Assembly: GCF_000011005.1 (NCBI RefSeq)
Contig: NC_013665.1
Coordinates: forward strand, 2,333,501 to 2,397,500
DNA: 64,000 bases
Direction of reading: 5' to 3'
Source of the DNA: Methanocella paludicola SANAE
GTDB taxonomy: Archaea; Halobacteriota; Methanocellia; Methanocellales; Methanocellaceae
Under the pieces are notes generated by a model that worked only from the letters and a program-made list of their open reading frames with translations, searched no databases and was not told where the DNA came from. Both the position numbers and the translations under genes were made by a program. This document shows, in pieces, positions 16,750 through 25,118 of the stretch. Each line of letters starts with the position of its first letter. Position 1 is the stretch's first letter.

Positions 16750-18030
16750 GGCAGTGTCCCGTATTTTCTGTAATTTTGGTTTTAGCCCTTGTATTCGTTA
16801 TTCTAGTCATTGCGTTCCAGGTCTATATGTTTTTTGTCTACTGCATATTCCTCGTTCACGTCCATCAGGATGTTTACGATGACTCGTAACGCGGATTGGT
16901 TGCTTGGAAATGCTCCGATGGGCCTGGTTCTTCGTTTTATGAGACTGTTCACGTTCTCCAGGGTGTTGGTCGTTCGTAGTTTTATCCATTGGTGTGGGGG
17001 AAATGCCAGGTAGTTATAGAGGCAAGGCAGGTTTTTATCGATCAGGCTGCTGGCCTTGTCAAAACCACGGGCTTCGAGATCTTCGGCCAGGTTGGCCAAA
17101 AGGTTAGGAGATTCCATGTGATCTTTCAGTAATTGGTTGATCTCGCCTCTCTGTTTCGCTGGTACGGTCTTTATCACGCTTCTTCTGAAGTGTACGTGAC
17201 ACAACTGCCAGCTGGCACCCAGAAAACACTGCTCAACAGCCTTTTTAATCCCCTTATGCCCGTCGCTGATAACCATTTTTATGCCTGTGAGCCCCCGTTT
17301 CTTGAGATCATCAAAGAACACGGTCCACCAGTCCTCATCCTCCCGGTCCATGATCCTCGAGTCAAGTATCTCCTTGTACCCATCCTGATTGACGCCCATG
17401 GCGATGAACACGGGCTTCGAGACGTACATCCCATTATCTCTCACCTTGATGTAGGTGGCATCAACGAACAAGTACGGAGTACCTCCAAGAGGCCTCGCGA
17501 GGAAATGTCTCACATCATCATCCAATTCCTCACTTATTCTGCTTACACTGCTTTTACTCACCTCAACACCAAGAGTCTGTAATACCTTCCTCATTTTCCG
17601 CGTGCTGACGCCCTGAAGATAGGATTCGCTAATGACATTCACCACCGCCTTTTCAGCCCTGCTGTACCGGTCGAACAGACAGGTCTCAAAAGGCACCTCA
17701 CGAAGCTGAGGCTTCTCCAACTCCACCTTACCATAACGAGTCACCAATCCACGAGACTTATACCCATTACGACGAGCCCTCCTTCCCTCCGCCCGCTCAT
17801 AATGCATAGCCCCGGCCTGCTCACACGCCTCTTCCTCAAGAATACTATTAAGAAGATCCCTGATAAGATTCTTCATAGCATCCGAGTCTGCCCTAATATA
17901 TTTCAACGCGTACTTCGTATCACTGTATGGCCTTGTATTCCTCATATTTTGTTCTCCAAACAATAAATTGAGAATACAGGGCTAAAAATATTAACCAAAT
18001 AAAAACAAATTACAGCAAAATAGGGACAGA
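16750..18030 (-). mobile_element. IS256-type insertion sequence with 9-bp target duplication
   Basis: A 1281-bp element bounded by direct repeats GCCATCGTG at 16741-16749 and 18031-18039. Its ends are imperfect inverted repeats: one reads GTGTCCCGTATTTTCTGTAA, the other, complemented, CTGTCCCTATTTTGCTGTAA. It carries one full-length transposase. The insertion point is proven by the uninterrupted repeat at 41058-41377, which reads straight through GCCATCGTGTCATTG. IS256-family elements typically duplicate 8-9 bp. Confidence 0.92.
16803..17945 (-). CDS. IS256/Mutator-family transposase
   Basis: 380 residues from ATG 17945 (GGAG 9 nt upstream; an upstream TTG at 17963 is less likely). It shows the Mutator DDE triad: Asp in YLFVDATYIKVR, Asp in MVISDGHKGIKKAV and Glu in TTNTLENVNSLIKRRTRP, plus the W-x-LCHVHFRR block. 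The frame is intact, so the element could still be active. It fills nearly the whole insertion sequence, with no passenger gene. Confidence 0.93.
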   Translation of the reverse strand: MRNTRPYSDTKYALKYIRADSDAMKNLIRDLLNSILEEEACEQAGAMHYERAEGRRARRNGYKSRGLVTRYGKVELEKPQLREVPFETCLFDRYSRAEKAVVNVISESYLQGVSTRKMRKVLQTLGVEVSKSSVSRISEELDDDVRHFLARPLGGTPYLFVDATYIKVRDNGMYVSKPVFIAMGVNQDGYKEILDSRIMDREDEDWWTVFFDDLKKRGLTGIKMVISDGHKGIKKAVEQCFLGASWQLCHVHFRRSVIKTVPAKQRGEINQLLKDHMESPNLLANLAEDLEARGFDKASSLIDKNLPCLYNYLAFPPHQWIKLRTTNTLENVNSLIKRRTRPIGAFPSNQSALRVIVNILMDVNEEYAVDKKHIDLERND

Positions 18031-18180
18031 GCCATCGTGTCATTGTACCCTTTGTGCCTCTTGACCCAAAAAGCATCCTCTGTGGCCTTTGTGACCTCCA
18101 TCTAAAAATAACTCTGTGGTACTCAGTGCACTTCGTGCCATTGTGGTGAAAATAGTGCCTCTGTACACTTAGTGACTTAG
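18031..18180. repeat. Right part of hairpin repeat R1
   Basis: Continues the repeat interrupted by the insertion sequence; it matches 41227-41377. Its outer part (TGCCATTGTGGTGAAAATAG) is the reverse complement of the outer part of the left half (CTATTTTCACCACAATGGCA), so the original element was a long imperfect inverted repeat. Confidence 0.85.
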
Positions 18181-18211
18181 AAACCAGGCAGTTAAGCATA
18201 ATAGCAATAAC

Positions 18212-19165
18212 TCATTTTTTTCGAGAGCCAAGCATTGCATCCAGGTCGTTGATGAAGTCCATGATGCAGGCGGCAGGTATGCGCCCGCCCGCGGCCATGG
18301 GATGGCCGCCGCCGGTCCCGCCGCAGCGCCGGGCGGCCATATCGACGAGCACGTTGAGGTTGCAGTCCCCCTTTGCCCGGATGCTGACGTCATAAACGTC
18401 CTTGCTCTTCAGGTATTCGGCGGCCACGCCCACGCACGTGCCGCCATAAATGTGAGCGTAGATGGCCGCCTTGGAGATGAAGCCATCCATGTCGATGACG
18501 TACGAGACGCTATTCAGCCTCACAACGCTTTTCTCAATGCGCAGCCGAAGCTCCTCCTCCATAAGGGAGGCCTTGATCGCGTTCTTTGCCAGTGACGGTA
18601 TCTGGGAAGGGAGCACGTTCTTCGAGAGTAGCTGAACGATATCCCGCTTGTGGTCGTAGTCCTTGCGGCCTATGGCGATGCCCTGGGCGATCGTGCCCGC
18701 CTCATAGTACAGGCTCCGGCTGTCCCAGGTCTTCAGCAATTCCATGGCGAGCGGGGTCTGGTCCTTGTAGTCGCCGATGGCGCCGTAGATGGCCACCCGG
18801 CTCATGTCCGGGTCGAGCGACTTCCGGAAACGCTCATACGTAAGCTGAGCCGCACACGAGTTCGTGTCATGGACCAGCCAGCTCACGTTAAACCGGGGAG
18901 GCTTAGGATGGTGATCTATATAGATCACTTCCGCCTTTTTTGAGAGCTTTGTGACCTTGTTTTTAATATCCCGCGCGCGGGGCAGGTTGATGGCGATGTC
19001 ACATACGACAATGCGGTCGGCGTCTTTCGCCTCGTCCAGGTCGTCGAGTATCGAGACCGGGTTCGAAAAGAATACGGGCGCGCCCTCGTGGGCGGCCAGG
19101 GCCAGGGCTCCGCTGCAGATGCCGTCGCAATCGCCGTGCGTAAAGATGACTGTCTCAGCCGGCAT
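18212..19165 (-). CDS. DHH/DHHA1 family phosphoesterase
   Basis: A 317-residue protein. DHH motifs: THGDCDGICSGALAL (metal-binding D-x-D-G), VVCDIAIN and the signature VIYIDHHPKPP. The C-terminal DHHA1 substrate domain ends in CGGTGGGHPMAAGGRIP. Family members hydrolyse short RNA/DNA (RecJ, NrnA-type), c-di-AMP or related nucleotides; the archaeal type cannot be assigned to one substrate from sequence. Cytoplasmic, Mn2+/Mg2+ dependent. Transcribed separately from the redox pair at 19.2-20.0 kb. Confidence 0.88.
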   Translation of the reverse strand: MPAETVIFTHGDCDGICSGALALAAHEGAPVFFSNPVSILDDLDEAKDADRIVVCDIAINLPRARDIKNKVTKLSKKAEVIYIDHHPKPPRFNVSWLVHDTNSCAAQLTYERFRKSLDPDMSRVAIYGAIGDYKDQTPLAMELLKTWDSRSLYYEAGTIAQGIAIGRKDYDHKRDIVQLLSKNVLPSQIPSLAKNAIKASLMEEELRLRIEKSVVRLNSVSYVIDMDGFISKAAIYAHIYGGTCVGVAAEYLKSKDVYDVSIRAKGDCNLNVLVDMAARRCGGTGGGHPMAAGGRIPAACIMDFINDLDAMLGSRKK

Positions 19166-19213
19166 ATAAAAAATAATTTATTTTTTATATTATTTAAGAT
19201 AGTGTGCCGGATA

Positions 19214-19699
19214 TCAGCTAAAGCGCTCGAAGCGCTCCTTTCCTACGTTGCAGATGGGGCACTTATCAGGGGGCGAATCCCTTGCACATAGATAACCGCA
19301 TACCTTACACCGCCATACCGGGTACGAGTTGCCGCCAAAGACAGCAGCGCCGCCGCCATCTGCCTTAACGCGCAGCTCGGCGGGAACCCGGCTCTCGGGT
19401 ATGGAACTCAGCGCCTGCTCTCCCTTATAGACCTTTTCAGATACATACAATCCACAATAGCAGGCGCCATAATTGTTAATGTCCGAATCCCGGTAGTCGC
19501 AGGGACAGATGATGTCCAGGTCGGCATCTTTTTTTCCAGCAGCAAGGCGGCAAGGGCACGACTCGTACCCGTATCTCGCAGCGTTAGCGACAAGCCCCTC
19601 GATCAGGGCCTTCACGAAGGCCTCATCCGGGTTCAGCCGGTAGCCCCGGCGCTCCGCATCATGTCTAAGCTTCTCATAAAGCGAGTCCACGTCACTCAT
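19214..19699 (-). CDS. Ferredoxin:thioredoxin reductase catalytic-type domain fused to rubredoxin
   Basis: 161 residues. The N-terminal part has the FTR catalytic-chain Cys pattern (SCPCRLAAG, ICPCDYRD, YGACYCGLYV), which in the family holds a [4Fe-4S] cluster beside a redox disulfide. The C-terminal part is a rubredoxin-like knuckle pair (WRCKVCGY and DKCPICNVG). The start overlaps the stop of the upstream glutaredoxin-like gene by 4 bp, so the pair is coupled. It probably passes electrons from a ferredoxin or rubredoxin site to the small disulfide protein. The fusion makes an electron relay in one chain. Confidence 0.88.
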   Translation of the reverse strand: MSDVDSLYEKLRHDAERRGYRLNPDEAFVKALIEGLVANAARYGYESCPCRLAAGKKDADLDIICPCDYRDSDINNYGACYCGLYVSEKVYKGEQALSSIPESRVPAELRVKADGGGAAVFGGNSYPVWRCKVCGYLCARDSPPDKCPICNVGKERFERFS

Positions 19700-19971
19700 T
19701 TAAGGGCCTCACGGATCTTCGCTTCCTGGTAGCCCACGATGCACTGCCCGTTCACGACGAGCGTCGGGAAAGAGCAGGACGGGTTAACCTTCTTGATCTC
19801 CGCTATGGCCTCTTCCTGCTCGGCGCCCTGGAGCAGGTCGACGAACATATAATCGAAGGCCACGCCCAGCCCGGTGATCAGCTTCTTGGTCATCTTGCAC
19901 CAGACGCAGGTGCTCAGCGCATAAAGCATAACGGTCCCGTTATTCTTTCCATCGACATGTTCCACGTGCAT
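19696..19971 (-). CDS. Glutaredoxin/NrdH-like thiol-redox protein
   Basis: 91 residues with the thioredoxin-fold active site ALSTCVWCKMTKK (C-x2-C) near residue 22, the cis-Pro in CSFPTLVVNGQ and the glutaredoxin-like GYQEAKIREAL end. First gene of a two-gene operon with the FTR/rubredoxin fusion, its likely reductant. Methanogens commonly lack glutathione, so the protein probably works as a thioredoxin-like disulfide reductant (inference). Confidence 0.88.
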   Translation of the reverse strand: MHVEHVDGKNNGTVMLYALSTCVWCKMTKKLITGLGVAFDYMFVDLLQGAEQEEAIAEIKKVNPSCSFPTLVVNGQCIVGYQEAKIREALK

Positions 19972-20038
19972 TAGAATGTTCCTCGGATACTAACAGCTTA
20001 TCCTTATACCTATATCAACTTTATAGAATCGGGGAAAA

Positions 20039-20048
20039 CATTATATAC
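20039..20048 (+). promoter_or_regulatory. Archaeal TATA box of psmB
   Basis: CATTATATAC preceded by a purine-rich BRE-like stretch (GGGGAAAA). It lies about 70 bp before the psmB ATG, which has its own ribosome site AAAGAGGT. Confidence 0.5.
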
Positions 20049-20115
20049 AAAATATGAATAACAGTACATGTCTACTCTTAGCTGATTTTAGTGCTATTCT
20101 TAAAGAGGTATTTAG

Positions 20116-20733
20116 ATGGACGATAAACAGTATAAAGGCACTACCACAGTCGGTATAATTTGCAATAACGGGCTCGTCCTGGCCACCGAGAGAAGGGCCA
20201 CGATGGGCAACCTCATCGCAAGCCGCGATGCCCAGAAGATATACCAGCTGACGGACAACATCGCGATGACCATCGCGGGGTCGGTCGGCGACGGGCAGAG
20301 GCTCGCGAGGATGCTCCAGGCGGAGTCCAAGCTCTTTGAGCTTCGGCGCCACGGGCCCATGTCGATCAACGCGCTTTCAATGCTTCTATCCAACCTGCTC
20401 TGGGAGTACCGGATATTCTATATCCAGGTCCTCGTAGGCGGAGTGGACAAGAGCGGGCCGAAGCTTTTCTCGCTCGACCCGGCCGGCGGGAGGATCACTG
20501 AGGTCAAGTTCTCGTCGACGGGCTCCGGCTCTCCGCTTGCCTATGGTGTCCTGGAGGACCGCTATAAGCAGGACATGAGCGTGGAGCAGGGCGTCGAGCT
20601 CGCCGCCAAGGCGCTCGAGTCCGCGATGAAGAGGGACTCGGCCTCGGGCAACGGAATGCAGTTCTGCGTTATCACGCCCGGGAAAGTTGAGATATTCGAG
20701 CGTGAAGTGGGCAAGCAAGTCTGTAACTCTTAA
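20116..20733 (+). CDS. psmB: Proteasome beta subunit
   Basis: A 205-residue N-terminal hydrolase. A short propeptide (MDDKQYKG) ends at Gly just before TTTVG, so autocleavage would expose the catalytic Thr. The catalytic Asp ([10 protein letters not shown]) and Lys (LATERRAT region) context is that of archaeal beta subunits, as are [13 protein letters not shown] and [12 protein letters not shown]. It forms the 20S core with alpha subunits encoded elsewhere. It stands directly before aCPSF1 on the same strand. Confidence 0.97.
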   Translation: MDDKQYKGTTTVGIICNNGLVLATERRATMGNLIASRDAQKIYQLTDNIAMTIAGSVGDGQRLARMLQAESKLFELRRHGPMSINALSMLLSNLLWEYRIFYIQVLVGGVDKSGPKLFSLDPAGGRITEVKFSSTGSGSPLAYGVLEDRYKQDMSVEQGVELAAKALESAMKRDSASGNGMQFCVITPGKVEIFEREVGKQVCNS

Positions 20734-20772
20734 GCTTCCTCACTTTTACTTTCTCCACAGAGGAGAAAAACG

Positions 20773-22683
20773 ATGGGAATCGAAGACGTTTTATCTGACC
20801 TGAAGAAAAAAATTCAGGATAAGCTGCCTAAAGGCATCACGATATCGGACCTCGAGTTCGAGGGGCCCGAGCTGGTCATATACACGGTGGACCCGAAGGC
20901 GTTCGCCGACAACGGGGACATCATAAGGTCGCTCGCGAAGGACCTTCGCATGCGCCTTGTCGTCCGGCCTGACCCCAGGATGCTCGCGGAGCCCGAGCTC
21001 GCGATAAAGAAGATCGCCGAGATCGTGCCCGCCGAATCGGGCGTTACGAACCACTACTTTGACACGGAGACCGGAGAGGTCATCATCGAGGCGGAGAAGC
21101 CGGGGCTGGTCATCGGCCGCCATGGCTCAACGCTGCGCGAAATAACCAAGCACATCGGCTGGACGCCGAAGGTCGTGCGCACCCCGCCAATCGAGTCGAC
21201 CACTGTCCGGGACATCCGGCGCTACTTACGCAACGTAAAGGATGAGAGAAAGGCTATTTTACAGGTCATTGGGAAGAAGATCCACAGGCCCATAACAAGC
21301 AAGGAGCAGTGGATCCGCATCACTACCCTGGGCGGCTGCAAAGAAGTAGGTAGGAGCTCGTTTTTGCTGAGCACGCCAGAAACTCGTATACTGATCGACT
21401 GCGGCGTCAGCACTGGCGCCGAGGCGAATGGCACGCCATACTTATACGTGCCCGAGGTCAGCCCGCTGAGCAACATCGACGCGGTCGTGCTCACGCACGC
21501 GCACCTGGACCACTGCGGCATGATACCCCTGCTCTACAAGTACGGGTATGAGGGGCCGGTCTACATGACCCCGCCCACCAGGGACCTGATGGCGTTATTG
21601 CAGCTGGACTACATCGAGGTGGCCAACCGTGAAGGTAAGAGGCCGCCCTATGAGTCCGCGATGATCCGTGAGACGCTGAAGCACACGATCACCCTGAACT
21701 ACGGGGACGTGACGGATATCGCCCCGGACATACGGCTGACGTTCTACAACTCGGGCCACATCCTGGGAAGCGCTATCGCGCACTTCCACGTGGGCGAAGG
21801 GTTATATAACGTCGCGTTCTCGGGCGACTTCAAGTACGAGAAGACCCGCCTGTTCGACCCGGCCGTGAACCAGTTCCCCCGGATCGAGACCATGGTCATG
21901 GAGTCCACTTACGGAGGCATGCACGACATGCAGCCGTCCCGGCGGGAGGCGGAGATCGACCTGCAGAACATCATCCGCAGGACCCTGCAGCGGGGCGGGA
22001 AGGCGCTTGTCCCCACGTTCGCTGTCGGGCGTTCCCAGGAGGTCATGATCGTCCTGGAGGAGGCCATAAGGAAGGGTATCATCGACAACGTGCCCGTGTA
22101 TCTTGACGGCATGATCTGGGAGGCCACGGCCATCCACACCACGTATCCGGAGTACCTGAACGTGGAGCTGCAGGACATGATCTTCCACAAGGGCCAGAAC
22201 CCGTTCCTGTCGTCTTCGTTCGTGCAGGTGGACTCGCAGCAGAAGAGGCAGTCCATACTGGCGGACCCGTCGCCGTGCATCGTCCTGGCGACGTCGGGCA
22301 TGATGAACGGCGGCCCCGTGATGGAGTACTTCAAGCAGTACGGCGCCGATAAGCGGAACACGCTCATCTTCGTCGGCTACCAGGCCGAGGGCACCATGGG
22401 CCGGCGCATCCAGAAGGGCTGGACGGAGATCCCCATGTCCACCGAAGGCAGGACCGACGTCATGAGAGTGGAGATGGAAGTCGCCACTGTCGATGGCTTC
22501 TCGGGTCACTCGGACCGCCGCCAGCTTATGGAGTGGGTGAAGCGGATGGATCCGCGGCCGGAGCGCATTATCACGAACCATGGCGACGAGAATAAGTGCC
22601 TGGATCTTGCTAGCTCGATCTACAAGAAGTATAAGCACGAGACCAAGTCGCCAATGAACTTGGAGACTATACGTCTTATTTAA
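20773..22683 (+). CDS. Archaeal CPSF1-type KH/beta-CASP ribonuclease (aCPSF1)
   Basis: A 636-residue protein. N-terminal KH-type RNA-binding region (about 1-180, with [20 protein letters not shown]), then a metallo-beta-lactamase core with [16 protein letters not shown] and [12 protein letters not shown]. The beta-CASP insert carries [12 protein letters not shown], and the C-terminal metal ligands lie in VDGFSGHSD and ITNHGDE. In archaea this enzyme performs 3'-end formation and transcription termination with 5'-3' exonuclease or endonuclease activity. Ribosome site GAGGAG precedes the ATG. It is probably cotranscribed with psmB. Confidence 0.96.
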   Translation: MGIEDVLSDLKKKIQDKLPKGITISDLEFEGPELVIYTVDPKAFADNGDIIRSLAKDLRMRLVVRPDPRMLAEPELAIKKIAEIVPAESGVTNHYFDTETGEVIIEAEKPGLVIGRHGSTLREITKHIGWTPKVVRTPPIESTTVRDIRRYLRNVKDERKAILQVIGKKIHRPITSKEQWIRITTLGGCKEVGRSSFLLSTPETRILIDCGVSTGAEANGTPYLYVPEVSPLSNIDAVVLTHAHLDHCGMIPLLYKYGYEGPVYMTPPTRDLMALLQLDYIEVANREGKRPPYESAMIRETLKHTITLNYGDVTDIAPDIRLTFYNSGHILGSAIAHFHVGEGLYNVAFSGDFKYEKTRLFDPAVNQFPRIETMVMESTYGGMHDMQPSRREAEIDLQNIIRRTLQRGGKALVPTFAVGRSQEVMIVLEEAIRKGIIDNVPVYLDGMIWEATAIHTTYPEYLNVELQDMIFHKGQNPFLSSSFVQVDSQQKRQSILADPSPCIVLATSGMMNGGPVMEYFKQYGADKRNTLIFVGYQAEGTMGRRIQKGWTEIPMSTEGRTDVMRVEMEVATVDGFSGHSDRRQLMEWVKRMDPRPERIITNHGDENKCLDLASSIYKKYKHETKSPMNLETIRLI

Positions 22684-22687
22684 ATAT

Positions 22688-22713
22688 GAGGGCTATATTG
22701 CCCTCTTTTTTCT
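22688..22713 (+). terminator. Hairpin plus T-run terminator after aCPSF1
   Basis: GAGGGC (22688-22693) and GCCCTC (22700-22705) form a 6-bp stem with a 6-nt loop, followed directly by a run of T. It begins just after the aCPSF1 stop. Confidence 0.7.
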
Positions 22714-22763
22714 TATTTTGATAGCAATTGGCTTTATTGAATTAGATACACGATCAAATTCCG

Positions 22764-23103
22764 GTTATACCGTCTTGGCGTGTCCTTAACCACCGTCTTG
22801 GCGTGTCCTTAACCACAGAGACGCAGAGCGCACTGAGTTTCACAGAGTTTTTATTAATAATTTGAGGCACGGAGTACACAATGTACGGTTTATTGGCTTA
22901 CCTGAGGCACAGAGATTGTTGAGGCACGGTTGACCAATAAACAATATAGCAGGTTTATCCTCGCCAGTGCCTCTAATGACTCCGTGCCTCAGGATAGTAA
23001 TAAACCCGTCTCTGTGGCCTCTGAGTCCCCATATTTAAAAAATCTCTGTGCGTCTCCCATGTCTCGGTGCCTCTGTGGTTGGACCACGCCGTGACGGCAT
23101 AAC
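22764..23103. repeat. Long imperfect inverted repeat R3 with a 23-bp tandem at its left end
   Basis: A non-coding stretch built of GAGGCACAGAG-like words. The outer ends pair: the left end (from GTTATACCGTC) matches the reverse complement of the right end (GACGGCATAAC). A 23-bp unit is perfectly duplicated at 22769-22791 and 22792-22814. Inner segments also pair imperfectly (for example CTGAGGCAC on the left with GTGCCTCAG on the right), giving a hairpin of about 340 bp. Same style as R1/R2 but a different sequence. Confidence 0.75.
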
Positions 23104-23125
23104 AGTAAATCGCCCTAATACGGAG

Positions 23126-23740
23126 CTATTTTCTTAAATAAATTAGTGCAGCCGCCGCTATGATCAATATGGCGATCATCGCTATAACAAGCCATATATA
23201 AAGATTAGATAGCAATCCATGAACCGGAGTAGGTGTAGGCGTAGGCGTAGGCGCAATAGTTGGCGTGGGAGTGGGCGTGGACGAAGGCCTTGGCACGGGC
23301 GTCACGGTGAACTCGGGAGCCATCGGTATGAACGATGAGCTTTCATTTCTTATGACCATGCCTCCGGGATCATGAGAGGGCGTCGGGGTGACAGTGGGAG
23401 TGGGAGTGGGTGTCGGCGTAGGCGTAGCCGTGGAGATATCGATGTCTATCCGGACTTCGGCGCCGTTCACGACATATGTGCGAGAGGCCGAATGGCCGCT
23501 GTAGGCGGCCGTCACGATGTAGTTGCCCGGGGTGACAACGAACTCGTAATACCCGTTCTCGGCAGTTGTCGCCTGCCCGGAATCGGGGCCTGCCAGCGTC
23601 ACGGTGGCGCCGCCCGCGGGCACGCCGCCATAGCTCACATAGCCATAGATCTTACACGTAGCCTGGGCGGTCGAGCCGGCCGAAGTCAATAATAGGACTG
23701 CGATCATACAAACAGTAAAGAACCACTTGCCCGGCCTCAT
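23126..23740 (-). CDS. Surface protein: signal peptide, carboxypeptidase-regulatory-like domain, Thr-Pro linker, C-terminal anchor
   Basis: About 204 residues from ATG 23740 (an upstream TTG start would add eight residues). A signal peptide (about 1-28) precedes one CarboxypepD_reg-like beta-sandwich (IYGYVSYGGVPAGGATVTL, ENGYYEFVVTPGNYIVTAAYSG). Long Thr-Pro repeats follow at about 108-125 and 150-175, then a C-terminal transmembrane helix (LYIWLVIAMIAILIIAAAALIYL) and RK. This is the layout of archaeal cell-surface proteins. No enzyme motif. It lies between repeat R3 and an oppositely oriented gene. Confidence 0.8.
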   Translation of the reverse strand: MRPGKWFFTVCMIAVLLLTSAGSTAQATCKIYGYVSYGGVPAGGATVTLAGPDSGQATTAENGYYEFVVTPGNYIVTAAYSGHSASRTYVVNGAEVRIDIDISTATPTPTPTPTPTVTPTPSHDPGGMVIRNESSSFIPMAPEFTVTPVPRPSSTPTPTPTIAPTPTPTPTPVHGLLSNLYIWLVIAMIAILIIAAAALIYLRK

Positions 23741-23860
23741 GACGCATCCCATCCAAATAAACAATATCTAACCCTTCAAGTTAGATAAAATTAATCGTTT
23801 AAACTCCTTAGATAAATAATTATAAAATAAGGCCCAAATATATTGACGCAAAAGAGGGCC

Positions 23861-24322
23861 ATGATGCCAGGAACACGATTTTTACCGGAGCTCAACACAG
23901 AGGAAATGCACAGGCTTCTCGACGACGTACGGGTAGGCCGGCTCGGGCTCAACGACGAGCCCCAGCCATATATCGTCCCGACCGATTTTGGGTTCAAGGA
24001 CGGCTTAATTTACATCCATTCGCCCGCAGAAGGGAAGAAGACGGCGCTGGCCCGTAAAGACCCCCACGTCTGCTTTGAAGTAGACAGGTATAACGACGAT
24101 GTTACCGAGTACCAGAGCATCATTATCAGGGGCGATATCGAGGAAGTCCTCGACGTGGCCGAGAAGCGGGAGGCCATGCGCCTGATGGCTAAAAAGGCAG
24201 TGCGCTCGGGCGGGTGGAAGGCCCACGCGAACGGGGGCACCGGCATGGGCTCCATAACGGTCTTCAAGATCCACATAAAAGAGATGACCGGGATCAAGTC
24301 GCCTAACGGCGGCCATCCCTAG
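23861..24322 (+). CDS. Pyridoxamine 5'-phosphate oxidase-like FMN-binding split-barrel protein
   Basis: About 153 residues from ATG 23861; ATG 23864 and TTG 23843 are alternatives, and the GAGGG ribosome site fits 23864 best. It begins with the NimA/PNPOx-like pattern (MHRLLDDVRVGRLGLNDEPQPYIVPTDFGFKDGLIYIHSPAEGKK), then CFEVDRY and SIIIRGDIEEV, and ends with an I-K-E-M-T-G-I-K strand. The fold binds FMN or F420 and reduces small substrates; the substrate cannot be told. It converges with the MTA phosphorylase gene (ends overlap by 4 bp). Confidence 0.85.
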   Translation: MMPGTRFLPELNTEEMHRLLDDVRVGRLGLNDEPQPYIVPTDFGFKDGLIYIHSPAEGKKTALARKDPHVCFEVDRYNDDVTEYQSIIIRGDIEEVLDVAEKREAMRLMAKKAVRSGGWKAHANGGTGMGSITVFKIHIKEMTGIKSPNGGHP

Positions 24323-25086
24323 TGGCAGGCGTCCTTACAGCCGCAGCCCGTCTTTTCGGGGATCGATGGTAAGCATCGAATGACGAAGCCCTGGATCGTC
24401 TTACGCAGTTTTTCCATCTCCTCGAGGACTTCCTCGTGGGACACGGGCTCGTCGCTGATGCCGGCAGCGTAGTTCGTGACCACGGCGATACAGGCATAGC
24501 AAATGCCCAGCTCCCGGGCCAGGACACACTCGGGCACGCCGGTCATCCCCACGACATCCCCGCCCAGGGCGGCGAACATGCGTATCTCGGCCGCCGTCTC
24601 GAACCGGGGGCCCTCCGCACAGACATATGTGCCCTTCTTATGCAGCCTGTGCTTGAGCGGCATCGCTTCGGCAATGCATTCCCGCATCTCGGCACAGTAG
24701 GGCTCGGTGACGTTCGTGTGGACGACGTGGCCCTCCTCGTCGAAAAAGGTCGAGGGCCTCGACTTCGTGAAGTCAAGGAACTGGTCGACGAGCACGAAGT
24801 CGCCTGGCTTGATGTGCTTCCGGAGGCTGCCCACCGAGCAGACTCCGATGATGCGCTCCACGCCCAATTGCTTTAGAGCCATTATGTTAGCCCGGTAATT
24901 CACCGTGTGCGGTGCGCGCGTATGGCCTTCGCTGTGCCTCGGTAGGAAAGCGAACTCCTCGCCGCCAGCCTGATAAATCGAAACGATCACACGGCCGTAC
25001 TTCGTGTCGACGGCCTTCTTTTCCTTAAGCGCGGCCTGCGCCATATCGTAAAATCCAGTGCCGCCGATGACGGCCGTCCGAGGCAT
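24319..25086 (-). CDS. mtnP: S-methyl-5'-thioadenosine (or thioinosine) phosphorylase
   Basis: 255 residues from ATG 25086, where the family N-terminus MPRTAVIGGTGFYD begins. Phosphate and ribose sites: PRHSEGHTRAPHTVNYRAN and YVCAEGPRFETAAEIRMF; the nucleoside-phosphorylase helix GGDVVGMTGVPECVLARELG; and VVTNYAAGISD. It releases the base and methylthioribose-1-phosphate in methionine salvage. In methanogens a related enzyme acts on 5'-methylthioinosine, so the exact substrate is open. The C-terminus ends in a Cys-rich CGCKDACH tail, like the CXC disulfide tails of some archaeal MTA phosphorylases. Confidence 0.9.
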   Translation of the reverse strand: MPRTAVIGGTGFYDMAQAALKEKKAVDTKYGRVIVSIYQAGGEEFAFLPRHSEGHTRAPHTVNYRANIMALKQLGVERIIGVCSVGSLRKHIKPGDFVLVDQFLDFTKSRPSTFFDEEGHVVHTNVTEPYCAEMRECIAEAMPLKHRLHKKGTYVCAEGPRFETAAEIRMFAALGGDVVGMTGVPECVLARELGICYACIAVVTNYAAGISDEPVSHEEVLEEMEKLRKTIQGFVIRCLPSIPEKTGCGCKDACH

Positions 25087-25118
25087 ATGGGCGTCATTGA
25101 TACGGCTTCCATAAATAA

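Noticed and set aside
16750-18030. Passenger or accessory gene inside the insertion sequence
   Set aside because: The transposase fills nearly the whole element; remaining frames are antisense to it.
20791-22638. Long antisense frames across aCPSF1, and others across fdhA, frhB and gatA
   Set aside because: They mirror GC-rich codon usage of well-identified genes on the other strand and give His/Arg/Leu-rich nonsense proteins.
23200-23440. CRISPR-like short repeats
   Set aside because: The short repeats are Thr-Pro codons of a surface protein; no spacers and no cas genes in the window.
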